From positions 1-64,000 of the forward strand of contig DATGGU010000132.1 in the NCBI GenBank assembly GCA_035308365.1: 64,000 nt of DNA, in the 5' to 3' direction. Both the position numbers and the translations under genes were made by a program. The DNA comes from PALSA-505 sp035308365. GTDB lineage: Bacteria; Actinomycetota; Actinomycetes; Streptosporangiales; Streptosporangiaceae. The notes under the pieces were generated by a model, which saw nothing but the letters and a program-made list of their open reading frames with translations, ran no database searches and was not told the DNA's origin. This document shows positions 63,913-64,000 of the stretch, in pieces. Position 1 is the first letter of the stretch; each line of letters starts with the position of its first letter.

Positions 63913-64000
63913 CCAGGCAAGCCATCGGTGTCGGTGCCGGTAGCGTCGCGGAACCGCTCGCGGAAGCTGGCCAGCAGGTTCTCACCCCACACGTAACCGG
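63894..64000 (-). CDS. Unrecognised gene, C-terminal 34 codons only
   Basis: Partial at the right edge. The visible end reads YVWGENLLASFRERFRDATG and continues TDTDGLPGNWPES before TGA. The even codon composition and the following repeat of its last codons support a real gene. No family can be named from 34 residues. Confidence 0.6.
   Translation of the reverse strand, partial: GYVWGENLLASFRERFRDATGTDTDGLPGNWPES

Overview
The window is high-GC DNA from an actinomycete, probably a filamentous one. The evidence is WhiA and WhiB-family regulators, Lsr2, RbpA, many GTG and TTG starts, several probable leaderless promoters (a TAnnnT box 6-8 bases before the start codon), and a gene order known from Mycobacterium and Streptomyces. 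From memory, the blocks sufR-sufB-sufD, ABC transporter-ctaA, ctaB-tkt-tal-zwf-opcA-pgl, secG-tpiA-pgk-gap and whiA-yvcK-rapZ-uvrC are neighbours in those genomes. Here the same backbone is interrupted by accessory islands.

Layout. 0-3.5 kb: minus-strand Fe-S assembly operon sufR-sufB-sufD-Rieske ferredoxin, with a SufR-type operator. 3.7-8.5 kb: a tandem array of five related secreted proteins resembling the EXORDIUM/PHI-1 family. Two look intact, one has lost the HELAE motif, one is frameshifted and one is a deletion remnant. 8.8-11.9 kb: a DHFR-like reductase, glmS, and decayed remnants of an AraC regulator and an Abi-alpha protein. 11.9-19.3 kb: palindromic repeats, a FadR-type GntR regulator, and an operon of permease, glutamine-synthetase-like ligase, aldehyde dehydrogenase, SDR and gamma-glutamyl hydrolase, probably for polyamine or ethanolamine use. 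19.3-26.3 kb: ABC exporter, EamA exporter, ctaA, a secreted protein, a PrsW-type protease and ctaB. 26.6-33.2 kb: pentose phosphate operon.

33.3-53.7 kb is accessory: an ion-channel/NAD-binding protein, an acetate transporter, MscS, Lsr2, a Pro/Gly/Tyr-rich protein, WhiB, a phosphoribosyltransferase, and an assimilatory sulfate reduction locus (Cys-rich mini-protein, Cys-containing leader peptide, sirA, zinc ribbon, cysH, sirohydrochlorin chelatase). It continues with an AidB-like acyl-CoA dehydrogenase, glgX, a second RibD-like reductase, glutamate decarboxylase, an amidohydrolase and a kinase-like protein. 53.9-62.7 kb returns to the backbone, all on the minus strand: rbpA, secG, tpiA, pgk, gap, whiA, yvcK, rapZ, uvrC. 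The window ends with a divergent HxlR/YceI pair and the 3' end of an unrecognised gene whose stop region is triplicated.

Themes: central carbon metabolism is on the backbone, heme A synthesis (ctaA, ctaB) flanks it, and Fe-S assembly sits in the same window as Fe-S consumers (SirA, CysH, WhiB). The least ordinary parts are the EXORDIUM-like array with shared promoter architecture, and the sulfate locus with a candidate cysteine-responsive leader peptide.
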